A stretch of DNA of 60,000 nt from Membranipora membranacea (Eukaryota; Bryozoa; Gymnolaemata; Cheilostomatida; Membraniporidae), in contig OU612075.1 of NCBI GenBank assembly GCA_914767715.1, positions 17,858,001 to 17,918,000 of the forward strand, given 5' to 3'. Both the position numbers and the translations under genes were made by a program. This document shows, piece by piece, positions 11,601-25,400 of this stretch (position 1 is its first letter; each line of letters begins with the position of its first letter). A model generated the notes under the pieces. It ran no database searches. It was not told the DNA's origin and saw nothing but the letters and a program-made list of their open reading frames with translations.

Positions 11601-14600
11601 GTTATGTTACGTTGTGGACAGCGCATATTGTGGCTAAAAGAGGTAGTTTAGAGGTTATTTCTGGAGAGATTTTCTTGTCAATAAGTTAGATTTGGACACC
11701 ATGATGGCTCTCTATTAGAGAGCTATATTTTTGTAAAGACACATGCGGCACTTTCCTTCACATTTCCCGACCATTAATTGAGAGGGAAAAGAATGGAAGA
11801 TTGGGTGGAAATGAGAGAAAAAGTTTTCCGCTCAATGTGTAGAAAATTTACCGTAAATATATCATAAATGAATCGACGCCACATGGCTAAATTTCAAATT
11901 CATATTCAAAGACACACTTTCTGATACACACGGAGTGTAGGATTTCATCACAGAGTAAGAAGATATCCTTACTCTGTGATTTCATGTAATCATGTGTGTT
12001 TATGGTGGCAGCACTTAGGAAAAAAATAGGGCCAAACGCGCATCATAAGGTCACTTGTATTTTTCCAATACCATATGTGTAAATTCTGTTGTTGTCATAA
12101 AACCAGAAAGGTATGGATGTAGAAATAAGTAACTGACCAGGAATCAGGAATTCAACAGGGTTTTGATGATAGCAAAGTATTTATGGCTAGCTACCATTAA
12201 CACACAAACTAATGAAATGTCACCCCTAAACTAGCTAACATTAAGTCCCCCCTAAACTAACATGACAAATACCTAGCTCATATTCACATCTCTAAGTGGG
12301 ATATCTCACCTTAAAAGCATATTTTCTGATGATTCATTGCTTAGCCAATGCCATGTCATGGCCTGCTTATGCTAAACATATCATGAAAATTAATTTACTT
12401 ATATCAAGGAGTAACAGCTAATATTCATTGGTCATCTCTCACATCGTAAATAAGACCAGTAAATCCATGATCATCGATAGTCTTTGGATTTGTCTTCACT
12501 CTTTACACGATTAGATAACTCCCAATTGGTGCAGCTACTCAAAATACATAGCACCCATAGACTTAATAATAAACCCAGACAGGACACTGTATGGAGCATT
12601 AGCATTGAGGCAGTGAGGCACTTAATTATGGTGACGCGACGTCACTGGAGGGTGTAGAAACAGTGATTTTTACTCATAGCTATCATTGATTTACCGTTCC
12701 CGGCTCGGGTTAAATGTTGATAACTCAACTGGCTTCAAATCGGAATTTAAGTTTGAAAATTGCAATAGATTCAGCAGCTTCTGGCAATCACTTTGATAGT
12801 CGGCTTAGCTCCATAGCTCAAGTATTATCAAAAGAGCAAGCTTTTTAAAATGGTGCATAGACACAAGCTATAATTCTTTTTGCAGTTTCAGTCCTGATTA
12901 AATGCTTATATCTCAAACAATTTTGTTGGAATATTAAGTTTGAAAATTACAATAGATTCAGCAGCTTCTGGTGATCATTTTGATAGTCTGTTTAGCTTCG
13001 TAGCTCAAATATAATCAAAAGAGCAAGCTATTGAAAACAGTACATAGACTCAAAGCTATAACCTTTTTTTTGCAGTTTCAGCCCTGATTCAAAGTTTATT
13101 CCCTATCAATTTGGATGGGATTTTGAGTTTGAAAATTGCAATAGATTCAGCAGCTTCTTGTGATCATATTGATAGTCTATATAGCTTCGTGGCTCAAATA
13201 TTATCAAAAAAGCAAGCTATTGAAAACGGTGCATAGACTCAAAGCTATAATTTGGTCCTGATTAAATGCTTATATCTCAACCAATTTTGATGGAATTTTG
13301 AGTTTGAAAATTGCAATAAATTCAGTAGCTTGTGAAGATTATTTTGAAGGTCTGTTTAGCTTTGTAGTTCAAGTATAACCAGGGAGTTTAGGACGTTCCT
13401 CGTTGGTATAACCGAACAAGCAAGCAATTGAAAACCGTTATACTACTAATAATGACACAATTATTGGCTGATGGAAAGGGGTAGCAAAGAAGAAAGTCCT
13501 GAACTCCCTGGTTATACTTGAGGCAGAAAAGACCATCAAAATGATCTCCACAAGCTACTGAGCCTATTGTAGTTTTCAAACTCAAAATTCCAACAAAATT
13601 GTTTGAGATATTAGCATTTAATCAGGACTGAAACTGCAAAAAAAATTATAGCTTTAAGTCTATGCACCGTTTTAAATTGCTTGCTCTTTTGATAATATTT
13701 GAGCTATGGAGCTAAACCGACTATCAAAGTGATTGCCAGAAGCTGCTGAATCTATTGCAATTTTCAAACTTAAATTCCGATTGAAGCCAGTTGAGTTATC
13801 AACATTTAACCCGAGCTGGGAACGGTAAATCAATGATAGCTATGAGTAAAAATCACTGTTTCTACACCCTCCAGTGACGTCGCTTCGTCATAATAAAGTG
13901 CCTCACTTCAGCTATATACAGTGTCCTGTCTAGGTTTACTATTAAGTCAATGATAGCACCTCTTTTGAGTTTATTTGTGCATTTGTTCCTACCTGAGGTT
14001 CTGATAATTGATTAGAGAAGTTAGCATTGTTCTGATAGACCAGGAATTCCTTGTGCCCTGTTTTCAGATGATTCCTCGCTTGAATTCTCACAACTTTAGC
14101 CTAAAATTAAATATTATAAACCAATAACAAACATACAGTACAAAATAGTTCTAAATTTGTGGTACAGAGATTAACCCCACTGATTGTGAATATTCTCAGA
14201 ACACAGCCAAAAGTAAACCTTAAAAAAAAAAGTCCACATTGAGGTTTACACAAGCAATACAAGTCTAATCATGGGGCTATTGTAGAATTAAAGAGGCAGT
14301 AAGTTATGCTTGGAGATCAATATGGTTTGGGTCTATGAATATTTGAGATACAGCTGTACATACTACTCCCGAGAGTGAAATTAAGAGTTTGAAACACCAA
14401 AGTCCCTATGGGTTGAACCAAGCTAAATGAAGATGCAAAACATCCAGGTCATTAAGAACAGTGTGCTGAATTGCAATGCAATGCAATGTTAAAACTTTCA
14501 CCGCTGAAAGTATTTGGTGACATATAAGTTTAGAATTAACATAATTTTCCAACTAGTATTCAAACTTGCCCTGTATTTAGACATTACCATATTGATCATG

Positions 14601-17600
14601 TGATATACTTTTGTATGTAAATCTCTGATCGAATACCATCAGAAGGAATATGGTGTGACGACCCTAGGTCAATTTCATTATTTAGGGGCAGGTACATGTT
14701 AGGTACTCAATCCAAATTGACTTAAACGATCAGAGATGCACATGCTAATAGTGTATACTTGATGGCAGTGTGAGCCTTGACAGTCTATTGCTCACCTGGA
14801 AGTAGTATCTGACAAAACAGGGAGGACATTCTACACTCGGAGGCAGAGAAGATGGCAGGTTTACTTTGAAGTCATATCTGTAGGGCTGGCTTCTAGCTGG
14901 AATAGTTATGTGTTTTCTACCTTTAGCTACAATAAGTAAATCGCACAAAAATGAATAATAAGCAAAGCATAAAGATTATATTGCATATATAGTGATAAGG
15001 ACATAAATTGGAGTTGCATCCACTCTAACTGTTGAAGGGGAGTAACTCCAATTTCAGGCAAGTTTGACGAGGGAGGATGGGACCAATGAACTAGTTCATT
15101 GGTGGTAGGGAGGTATATCCCGCCCTCCCTGGTTTGAGTAAACTAAACTAAACTCACCAATGATAAATAGTATAAAAATTCCATTTTTTACACTGTTTAA
15201 TTGATCGATATTATAGTAACCCATCATCATCATAAATAACCAATAAGATATGTCTCACAATAGATAAGGAAACAGCATGAATATCGATCAGATTTCAACA
15301 TATTTATGTTCAATGCATCTTGTTTTATGGCCATTAGAAGATCAGATGACTTAGATTCATATAACAGGGAACATGTGTTTTGCATATGCAACCACTGATA
15401 CCGTCAGTGATTATATTGTGTTTGTTTGTCTGATAAAACCTTGAGCAATCGGTCCCTGGTTATGTCATGTTCTATGAACTTATAAGTTTTTGCTTCATCG
15501 ATATGACATTCAAAATATCGCAGTCCTCTGCCTAAAACTGTCAGCAGACTGAAGCCAATTTCAAGATAGCAAACCAGCTGCTGTGATGCAGAACACTGAC
15601 TTCCCAAAATTGATTCAACCAATCAACCAAATTTTAAAGACAATGTTTCATTCATTCATTTGTCAGTATATAGAGGAGTTCCTTGGGAGGTCTTGTTCCC
15701 AAGTCTCTCAATCGCCGCGTACTGAGTGAACGATTACGGAACTGATAGCAAATGAAAGCAACTAATCGGCTCAGAAATATCGCTATCCTTAATGGAAGAC
15801 CCCCTGATCGCTATGTCTCCCTCACTACATCACCATGGTAACCAGTCACTGTATTACCAAACTTACCTTTACCAACTAGAATGATCGGTCTCTCCGTAAT
15901 AGTTATCGTCTCAGTCACATTCCCCAGTTTCTTCTTCCCAACACACCTCAGTATAATACCTGAAAGTATTACATGATATTGTTACACACATAAGTATGGT
16001 TGATGTGAATAGATTTAGCATAACGGAGAGCTGTACTTGGGATACAAAGATGGCAAATGACTCAATATATTTTTCGAGTATCTGAGTAGTTTTTCAGAAG
16101 GCGATAATTTGAATAAGGGTAACAATATTCTGGGTGCAACTGCAATGTTGTTTCGCTGAAATTCTTATCCCATCAAATGACTTTACATCATCTACACTGC
16201 AAGGATTTAATCACACAGTTATATCCCCATTCTGTGATTTAATGTAGATCTAAGGCAGGTAGGTGCCTGTAAGTCTTGTCATTATCAAAGCACTCAGCCC
16301 ATTATATTTTGTGAATTCATGATTGCCATTATAAAACACCTAGTTCAGTGCTCGATGGTTTGTGTTTTTGGCAACCTGTTATTAAACTATACTATTCTCA
16401 CATCGCCCCAAAGCTCAGACTTCGATCATATCTCAGTCAATATTTTGGATTGAGCTGGCTACGGGGACCTTTTACAGCCATAAACAAACTGTATATGACC
16501 ACTGCCGAGTACTCAATCTAGGGACTGAGTTTTTATTATACACTTAGAATGTAAGTTGGGAGAAACGAGGCCTATCATTGACATAAGCCTAAGGGTATGA
16601 GATCGTCTAACAAGTTGAACGTTGTTATGCCTAGAGTGTAGACTGGGCGTAGGTGTAATCTAGCGGACACGTTTTATTGTGATTATATCTCACAGGAATA
16701 GCAAGTCGAGCATGTAAGGCAAGGTATAGCAAATCTGGGTAATTTATCCCATCAATCATCATAGCATTACAATATTACTGTATCAGAGACTATAGATATA
16801 TCTATAGATATATATATCTATAGTCTCTGACTGTATATCAATGAGTCACTGCAACATGGCCAATGCTGAACACTAGGTATGATAGCTCAAACACTTCTAG
16901 TGCTTGCCAAAAACTATTTCCTGGACTTCCATCAGCACAATCATTACATTTTCAGGTATCATCAGAATAGACAGTTTACAAATGAATTTTAGTCATCAAA
17001 ATCAGACAGGAAAGTTTTCTAATTATTGATTATTTACTGTTGCACCATCCGCTAAAGTTTAAATTTTCCTCTTTATATCTGAAAAGCCCCTATCTGGGAA
17101 AACCAGGCACGCAAAAAAAACCAATTGTACCGAATTTCAAAGCTGACCAAGTCATAACAAAGGGTGCCACAGGTTTATTTGTGACTATCATCACTTACAT
17201 CCATCTGATGCAGGTACACGTGACATTATGACTCATATGTTCTACGGACATTGAGCTTTGTTATGCTGCCAGCTGACAAGGTTATGCCATCTATTCAATC
17301 AATAATAATCATCTCAGTTTAAACAAAGAAATTTAAAAATTAGACTGTAGATAATGTTTGACCAGCCTGATCTGTCACATGAACAAACAAAGATTTCTCA
17401 GTTCATTAGAGGTAATATATCAATAATGGGCTAGTTGGTGATCTAATCAAACTATTATCTACAGGTGGTAGATTGCTGGAGACAAGGGGAGCTCTGATCA
17501 AACTTTGAGGACAGCAGGCAAAGCTGATCACAAAGAACATGTTTCTATAACAATAGATTGCAGTGTTATGGTGATCTGGCAGTGAGACAGGGATAGCGCA

Positions 17601-18398
17601 CAAAGACTCTTTGTCAACATTTAACTAATTTAATTTTCCGAAAATTTCATTGATGAACTTGAATGCCAAGAAAGCTATCATTTTGAAAAGAAGAAGCAAC
17701 AGTGTCCTCGCTGCCTACCTGCTTGGGGTAAAATTCTACACAAGGTGGGCGAAGTTACTTTGTACCCGTCAGACAGGATGATCTTGATTCAAAATTTTTA
17801 GGCACTTTTGTAATTTTTGTTCAATCCTACAATCGTAATAACCATATTTCTTATAACTATAATTGGCATTATTACTCCATTTCATTAGTTTGACTATTTC
17901 TGACAGGCTGGGTAATTTACCACTTATTCAGTTCCACTCTGTGCTTGTGCAAACTGTTGAGGCGTACCTTTGTCTCTGCAGCATAGGGGTCTGAAATTAA
18001 TTCACCTGATTCGGGAAACCGATGGATACATTTAATTTGGAACTATTTTGACCACAATCAGACACTGACTTGGACATCAATAACCTTAAACGCTGGTAGT
18101 TGCCTTTCTAAATGAAAGGCAGCGCCTCCATTGTTGTGCTGCAGAGACAGTCTATGTCACAAGATTATCCTGCAGGCAAAATGATTCTGTTTGGTGGGCC
18201 CAATGCATATTTAGACTGCACAGTATGAATCTTACCGACTGCTTTGAGTTGATATTTCACTGATAGAAGTACATGGCCGGTTACAGTGTCTCCACTGAAG
18301 AATATATCCTCTGATAGACGAGCATTACGTCTGTCCAGTCTTATGTCAAGTCGGTCAATTTTAGCATGGTTGAAAGAGCAGCCGTTTTCACTGGTCAT
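8628..18398 (-). CDS. Alpha-arrestin (arrestin domain-containing protein, ARRDC type)
   Basis: Cytosolic adaptor; the family links membrane cargo to NEDD4-type ubiquitin ligases through PPxY motifs. Coding exons in transcript order: 18398-18236, 15959-15867, 14926-14796, 14100-13993, 11077-10919, 10621-10415, 9975-9780, 8848-8628, giving 425 aa, a normal length. The N-domain starts with IDRLDIRLDRRNARLSED and GDTVTGHVLL, and includes YDFKVNLPSSLPPSVE followed by VRYYFQ. The C-domain includes SITYEIPKMAYYVGDTPV and IHGELNLGVKSFSK. The tail is Ser/Pro-rich and ends ...GTPPPRYCDL, so a PPRY (PPxY) motif sits near the C-terminus. The ATG at 18398 follows a splice acceptor by three bases, so a non-coding upstream exon is expected. 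The intron between exons 4 and 5 holds a 1.4-kb foldback element. It is not a visual/beta-arrestin. Confidence 0.88.
11916..11999. repeat. Short hairpin repeat
   Basis: ATCACAGAGTAAG and its complement CTTACTCTGTGAT lie a few bases apart around 11945-11985, extended by imperfect outer pairing (ACACACGGAGT with CATGTGTGT). It looks like a tiny MITE. A related ATTTAATCACACAG hairpin lies at about 16205-16250. Confidence 0.5.
12556..13952. mobile_element. Foldback transposon with internal tandem units and 8-bp target duplication
   Basis: It begins CATAGACTTAATA and ends with the near-complement TATTAAGTCAATG. Perfect 8-bp ATAGCACC copies flank it (12548-12555 and 13953-13960). The outer arms pair over several hundred bases (12570-12850 with 13665-13935). 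Inside the left half are four head-to-tail units of about 170-190 bp, starting near 12708, 12894, 13083 and 13255, each carrying TTTGAAAATTGCAATAGATT or a close variant. No protein is encoded. An 8-bp duplication and CA...TG ends suggest hAT or a related superfamily; this is inference. Confidence 0.82.
16783..16830. repeat. Near-perfect palindrome
   Basis: Arms TCAGAGACTATAGATATA and its complement lie 12 bases apart in alpha-arrestin intron 1, with a TA-rich centre. It could extrude a cruciform. No function is visible. Confidence 0.8.
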
Positions 18399-18401
18399 CT
18401 C

Positions 18402-20811
18402 CTAGGAAACAAGTAAACAAACGTAAATCAGCAGTGGTATACATTAAGGTTTGTGGTCGTCTGGGTAAACCCAGGATTAAGTACATGTGGTGGGTATTTA
18501 CTATTTACCAATTTCACATATGGAGTTATCAGCGTTGTCAACAAAATTATCTCAAACCAAAACTAAACTAACAGAATAACGTTTACTGTAGTCTTGCTCT
18601 TACGAGACGTAACTGAAAAATCCATCGGACATTTAACCATGGCATTTCCGATTATTAAGTTGGTCTAGTTCAATGCTAATGCAAATGAACCAATCCCAGA
18701 TATACCCCCAAGTTTATGATGAGCTAATGTGTACAAATAAAATATATATATACAGAAAAGAACATCTATTCAATATTGCTGAAATTGTCCTTGCTGCCTT
18801 GTCATTCTAGAACCCCCTATGAGGCCTAGTTGAAAGGCTGATACATTTGCTTTGAAAAAATATAAAAGGCAGCCTAACCTATGTCATCAAACCTAATATA
18901 TGAGGGGTCTTCAGTTTGGGCAGGAGTTGTTGCGCAATATCATCTATATCCCTTTGCTTAGATTTTTTGATGCATCTGGTCTCAGAGGAATGCAAAACTT
19001 GACATTGACAGAAAATAATATGCTTCCAGCAAACAATGAATAAATAACTGGCACCTCCAATCTCTTGAACTTTACTCTACCATCATGCAGTCAAAAGTTA
19101 GAGAGCAAATGAAAGCAACACCTAAGGTAACTCATGATGGATAGTAGGCTTTATATCAATCATCCAGTCAGCAAGCCTAGCTCAAACCGTAACTTAACAT
19201 CAAATAAACATTATGACTACTTGCCCAATAGGGAAATAACAATTATTTTAACCAGACTAGACTACATCATTGCTGTAGTAAGTGAGGACCTCTGTCTGTC
19301 CTCTGCCTTGGTTAGGGTACTATGTACCTTGCCCAACACACTAACTTGACCATGAGCACAGTAACAATGGCTGACCAGAGATCATGGGAAGCTGGCCAAT
19401 GATGAATCATTGTGTCATGTGAAAGAAAGTGTGTGTCAACCATGATCAACAGCAACTGAGTATGTATGTAACAACAATCACAATGAAAGATGAAAACTAC
19501 TCAATCTATAACATAAAGAAGATTATCATAATACATTAATTGAGACAATATTTCACTTACTGCTTAATGACACTTTCTGTGTACCTAGGTTCTGACCTAC
19601 AGCTATCTTCCAGCAAGGCTTCAACACTTCAGAAAGTGACAGTTGACCTTCTCTCACACTTTTCTCCAAGTTTCATGATCACAGACGAGTTTTGTTTTGG
19701 ATTTTTATAGAGAAACCTGCTGTGCCCTGTCAATATCTAACCTACATGTAGCATGTGGCGATAAAAAACCACAATTATCATGAAATATAAAAACAATATG
19801 GACCATCCATTTCGGCCGTTGAATATTCGAACCGCTACAAAGCCATAAAAGGTACAATAAACCAGTGTTTTTTTTGTAACCGGACCTACTTCCTTTGTCT
19901 CAAAAGTGTGCTTGGGCAGAACTCTATTTGGCCAAGTTGTTTAAAAACTAGAAGCAAGTTTTGCAAAAGTTTGCCAGGTAAGTTGTTGAATACTGAACTG
20001 AAATTCTATTGAAGCTATACAATGGACTCTTGAGCCATACATTGGACTCATAAGGTAGTTCAAGCACTGTTAGATCCCCTCCTACACATCCTCAAACAGA
20101 GCTCCCATGACCGAATGAATCTCCCTGATCAAGGAGCAACTGTTACTCCTTTCCTTGGTTTCCAACTCCCAGACCAGTTGAGTTGAGTTTATGCCCTGCT
20201 TGTGTCAGTTAGTGGGTGATGAGTGACTGTGAGTGTGTGACTGGGTAAGCTTAACTTGAGTCATGTCACTGGATACTCCTTGGTCTGAGCCATATTAAGG
20301 CTACTCAGAAGATAGAGCAGGATAATGTATATACATATTATGTAACATAAGTGTATAATATGCTCAGCTAATCTTTGTGCTTAGTAGCTAAGGCCAATGT
20401 GTTTGCTCTGACTGGCCTTTGTGTTGATGTGAGAAAGGTTTCAGGACAGTATCATATCCTCCGGCATCGACTCTCACCCCAAACCCAACAAGCATTCAGT
20501 GCCAGCTTCAAATTGAGTTTATTGCTATGATGACACCGAAGATCTGCTTCAGTCCAGTGGCCGAATGCGACCAGTCACCATATGGTCATGAAACCACTCA
20601 TGGGAACTGTTATTATGGGCCTGAGGGTGAAATCGGCTGCAAAAGATACTCATCCAGATGTGAATGTAAGATTCCTGCTGGAACCTGTCAAAATTGTATT
20701 CCCAAACCCTCGGCAGTTGGACTGGTTGTGATATTTTGACCTATTATAAATATGTCAATCACTAATCTAATGAACAATATGTACCCTGGATGTAACCAGG
20801 CTGCCATTGGG
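18402..20811. other. Upstream region of the alpha-arrestin gene; no confident gene
   Basis: It should contain the non-coding first exon and promoter of the alpha-arrestin gene (minus strand) and intergenic DNA. A 70-codon cysteine-rich plus-strand frame at 20527-20739 is the only item of note. I found no tRNA, rRNA or long repeat. Confidence 0.4.
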
Positions 20812-21637
20812 TTATCCTAGACTTCCGGAAAGCATTTGACAAGGTCCCCCATAATTTACTCATGCAAAAGATTCGGCTTATTGACGGCATAAACCCAAAC
20901 ATTGTGAACTCGATCCAGAGTTTTCTTACTCAGGGAAGCCAGAGGGTTGCAGTACGAGGAATACTATCACCAGATCTATCGGTAACTTCAGGAGAGCCAC
21001 AGGGCTCAGTGCTGGGGCCCACTTTATTCCTGATATACATAAACGATTTACCAGAAGTTGTGTTGACCAAACCACGTACCTCGGCATAGAAATGCAATCA
21101 AACCTGAAGTTTGACAAGCATATAGCTTCCAAAATAAAGAGCGCATCGAAAATTCTCGGCTGTATAAAATACTTTCTACATGAAGCGTCCGAGAGAGGCA
21201 AGTTGCTCGCATATACCAGTCTCTGCCGGCCAATCCTTGAATATGGTGATACCCTTTGGGACCCATCTGACAATACTACCAGCGATGCTATAGAACATGT
21301 GCAATCCCAAGCAGTGCGCTTTATCAAAAACATCAAAGGTAGACGCGGAGTAACTGAAGGGCGAGCGCAAATTGAACTAAAACCGTTAAAAGATAGGCGA
21401 AAATCACACAGGCTGTCCTTACTGATGAGAATACTCTCAGATGAAACCAGAGACCAGACCCTTGCCTCAGCATATGATGAGCTGGTGAACAGTAGAAGCC
21501 TGATAACTATGATTACACGAGCTGCTAACAAAGGGGAACCAACCTCTATATATGCCTCGAGTCAGACATATTACAACAGCTTCCTTCCGCGTAGCGTGAG
21601 GGATCTAAGGCTGGGGTCAAATAACACTCTACAATAA
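20812..21637 (+). pseudogene. Non-LTR retrotransposon reverse-transcriptase relic
   Basis: Remnant of a LINE-type pol reading frame. It shows the motif-A stretch [15 protein letters not shown], the motif-B stretch [13 protein letters not shown] and a following INDLP. It then jumps, with a frame change near 21065, straight to the post-catalytic part ([31 protein letters not shown]). The region that should carry the catalytic [YF]xDD is missing, and there is no 5' part or endonuclease domain. It is therefore an internally deleted, 5'-truncated dead copy. Jockey/CR1-like clades are plausible; the clade is not certain. Confidence 0.85.
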
Positions 21638-22428
21638 GCAGCTATCGCTGCCACACTGAAATTACATTTACTAAGCACTGACGAAAGAGGCACTCCCTGT
21701 TTGCACCGTTAGGTGATTTTGAGTGTTCTATATTCCACGAAGTGAGTTTGTGCCTTAATCTTTTGTACTTTAATATAGTAAAAACGGTTTTGGTACAAGT
21801 AAGAATGAAGTTTTAGAATCTAAGGGAAATGGAAAGGATTCTTGCAAGTATGATATTTCTGAGTTTTGAACTCCATCATTATTTTGTTGATCGCTTTCCT
21901 ATCCCCTTGCAGCAGTTTTGGAAACAAACTGCTTTTTTTGCAAAGGACATTATCACCATCGCGATCAGCTTAAAAAAACTCTTCCAGATACCAATACTGT
22001 CAAGCCCTATCCGGCCAACTTCCTAAATTAAGTGGCACTACTTGCCACTTTTAGAAGGGGCCACCATCGGACTGTGAGTAAACATCAATAAAGTCTACCC
22101 AAAGACCAATGGGTGTTATAGTCAGGCAGTTACTTGTGATAAAGTTGAGTCAGATTTGCATGTTAAAAAGATTCAACCTTATCATAACGTATATAACTCT
22201 ACTATAACATACATTGGTCTTTGGGTAGTCTTTAATGTTTTAAAGGCCCTCAATCTCTGCAATTAAGCCCAATAAAGATCTAGCGGATAATCAACATAGA
22301 TGTGAAGAATGAGTCATCTGTATGTGTGCAGCAATAAGCATTTTTAGAGCAATTTGAATAATTTTTGGTTTATAGATTCCAGATATATACCACTCATTCA
22401 TATTTACAATTTGTTTTTCTTTTCACAG
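21638..22428. other. Flank between the LINE relic and NDUFA1
   Basis: It holds the trailing part of the LINE relic, one hairpin MITE (about 22080-22240) and the region just upstream of the first NDUFA1 coding exon. Its acceptor (AG at 22427-22428) shows that a non-coding upstream exon must exist. That exon was not located. Confidence 0.4.
22080..22240. mobile_element. Small hairpin MITE
   Basis: Arms of about 60 bases, with core CTACCCAAAGACCAATG and its complement, face each other around an AT-rich centre. There is no coding capacity, and the target duplication is not clear. Confidence 0.65.
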
Positions 22429-22443
22429 AGAAGGTAGATAAAG

Positions 22444-25400
22444 ATGTGGTACGAGATCTTACCAGCTCTCGGTGTAGTCGGAGCTCTCATCTGGATCCCA
22501 CATCCTGCTCTGTACATCAAGAATTTACTCACTCAAAATAGACATGTAAGGGATTGATCATGGCCATACTTTAATATGTCAAATGGCCAATCCAAGACGT
22601 GTATATATATACTATAGATCCCCCTCAATCAATTGATGTTCTTTTTCTGTTTCAAATGGTAATTCAGGAATGAAATGTAATGTACACAGTTTTATAGTAA
22701 AATCATTACATTTCATTCCTAAACTATCATTTGGAACAGAAAAAGAACATCAACTGATTGAGGGAACATAATATGAGGGATGAGATCAACGAGAGAAAAG
22801 CAAAATTTTGCAGTCGCTGGGCTTTTTGAAATTTGAAACTTTTGAAATTTAATTGATTGGTTTGTGATATCTTGAAGTCCTCCGGATTCATATAATTTAA
22901 CCTATGAAAAGGAATTTTATTGGGATTTAAACTTGTTCATATTTTGTTACAAGTAATGCCAACCAACTGTCAAGTATCTGCAAAGTTTTCAATTTTAAAG
23001 TTATCTACCAAAAATGTTCACATAGTTTTAGTTCTTTTTATTACCTCTCTAATTCCAAGCTCTAAATTTTGAGCCAATAACAAAAGGGCGTAAAGTCAGA
23101 ACTTGCCATTTATGATTTGTTGCCAAATAATTATAATATGTTCAACATTTGGATGAAATTAAAAGAAGCGAAAGGTATGAATACCTGATTCACAAAAGTA
23201 TTCTTCCACAGAAATTCTGACTGAGTTTTTCGCTGGGGTAGCTGACTATTTATCTAAGCCATATCCATAGAGTTGTAGTATAAAAGTCCAGAAGACACCT
23301 AGCTCTAAGTGCTCAAAAAATGTGTTCATTTTAACGGAATTGGGGCAATATGGAATTAAAATTAGATGAGACTTTTATGCTGATTTCAAATATCTGGTTT
23401 CTGCACCTCTCAGTCTGCCAGTTAGAAAGTTATTTAGGGTTATAGTCCAGAATCCCCGAAAAGCTATCATTCAGTTCATTATAAAGGAAGTGGGCAACAA
23501 TTTGGCAGCATTTAAGTGTGTAGATAGGTTGTGTCAATACTATGTCTTAGTTCTACACTAAGTTCTTCTCTAAGTTTGTCAGTTGAAGAGAAATTAAATT
23601 TTTAAACCAAAAGGAAAAATGGAGGAGATAACCTTGCTATATAATCCCATTGTTTTGCCTTAGTATAGCCTGTTGTGTAATGTCTGATTTGAAACCTCAC
23701 CGCTCGAGCCTTGATATCATAATATATATACTGTATGTATACTGTATATATACTTTATATATACTGTATATATACCTTTACACTACATATATTGTTTTGT
23801 TTATGGATCCAGCATGCATCCAACCAATTTCTATGGGCTTGCTCCACACAATATATATTAGATTGGGCTGATTGCCTCCGACAGCTGTGTTGAACAAAGT
23901 CGAGAGAAGATTTTGTAGCTCAACTTACAATCAGTGGATATAATGTATTCAATGACACTTGTTAATGTCTGAACAGAAGAGCGGAAACATAATGAGTCAA
24001 ATGGGAGTACGGTAACGTAACCATACCGTAACATAACCATACCGTAACTTTTTCTCCCCTAAGAAATTTATGATATCACCAAGAAGAAAAATTAAAGAAA
24101 GATTTCATTCTGTATGGTAGGCCTGAATAGCACATGTCATAACGCTTCTTGTTTTCATTTGAAAGTATTCTTATCACATTCAGTCTCCCTCTCTACATTT
24201 ATAAAAATTGTTTTACTCCTTGGTGACGTCTTTTGAATAGTAAGCGCAGGGCTCTGATAGTTCTCGTGGTCTCACAGATTTATCCGCTCTGACTTATTCT
24301 GTATATATTTGGACCAGAGAAATAGGCTGCTATCTGTTAAACTGCACAACTAATGAATGATAGTGTGAAGGTCTCATTGAGATTTATATGCGTAGATAGT
24401 GTTAGAATTTAGGGGGGCTGCAAGGGGATGGTGTCCCCCTTCTTACTTTGTCTAGGGGGATGCAGCCCCCCCCCCTCCCTGTATATCATAACCAAGGTTA
24501 CTGCCAGCTGGTAAGTACATCATATGCGTTTTTCAAAATATGGCTAAAATTGATGCATTTTCAATTGTAATCACCACAGGGCTCCGGCGGCCCCTGGACC
24601 CCCTGCCTGGTTGTTATCCCTCTACCTCATATTTTCCACTTCTAACACTGCACGTAGATATTCCACCCTCAACCGCTAAGGTCCTAGGAGGAAAAAATAG
24701 ATATCCAGGTCTATTATCTTAACTAGAATACATTGTTGGCCTGATGCAGAGTTACAACCTACGAAATTATCAATACTAGAACCTCAGCTATATATATCAA
24801 ATTCATGTCCGTAAAATTTCCAATTGCCTCCCCTACACCCCAGTTGCCAACGCTATTGGATGGCCTATCCTACCCAAAAAATGTGTACCCATCATGCTGG
24901 ATTATTTCGTATTAAAAGACACTATGTCAAGTCCTCGGTATCAGGTGGGGGGGGGGAGGGTGGCTTGTCAAGACAGGCTAGAAAACACCAATCACATCAG
25001 CTGTGCAAATATGATATCGTGCAGAGCCTGCATGCAGTCTTGGGGGACTGCGAGGGCTTTTTGAGATATTACAAGGCGGTATCGGGAGGGTAAATTTGGG
25101 TCATGTGACCTAGTTCATAGCCTCAGATCATCAGACGGAACAAAATGATTAGGTCAATACCAATAACATAACCAATAGATTTTAACGGCCATTTACCTTA
25201 AAAACAGCTCTAAGGTGAATTAATTATGCCTGGTGAATGTGGTAGTTTCATTATAACCAAGGAGATAATACAAGTTAGAAGTTTTACACTTGAAGCTCCA
25301 GTAGCTGCTTCTTCCTTTGCCAGCTTCTCTCGAATCAGCCCTCTCACAAACCAGTTGACTACAAACTCTTATAGCAAAGGTCATAGCAAATACACTATAT

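Noticed and set aside
12708-13385. Satellite DNA or centromeric array
   Set aside because: The four units lie inside one transposon bounded by an 8-bp target duplication.
8628-18398. Visual or beta-arrestin partner of the neighbouring opsin
   Set aside because: The N-domain signature, the about 425-aa size and the C-terminal PPxY are those of alpha-arrestins. Adjacency to the opsin does not show a shared pathway.
20926-21531. 201-codon minus-strand frame
   Set aside because: It is the antisense shadow of the LINE reverse-transcriptase relic on the plus strand.
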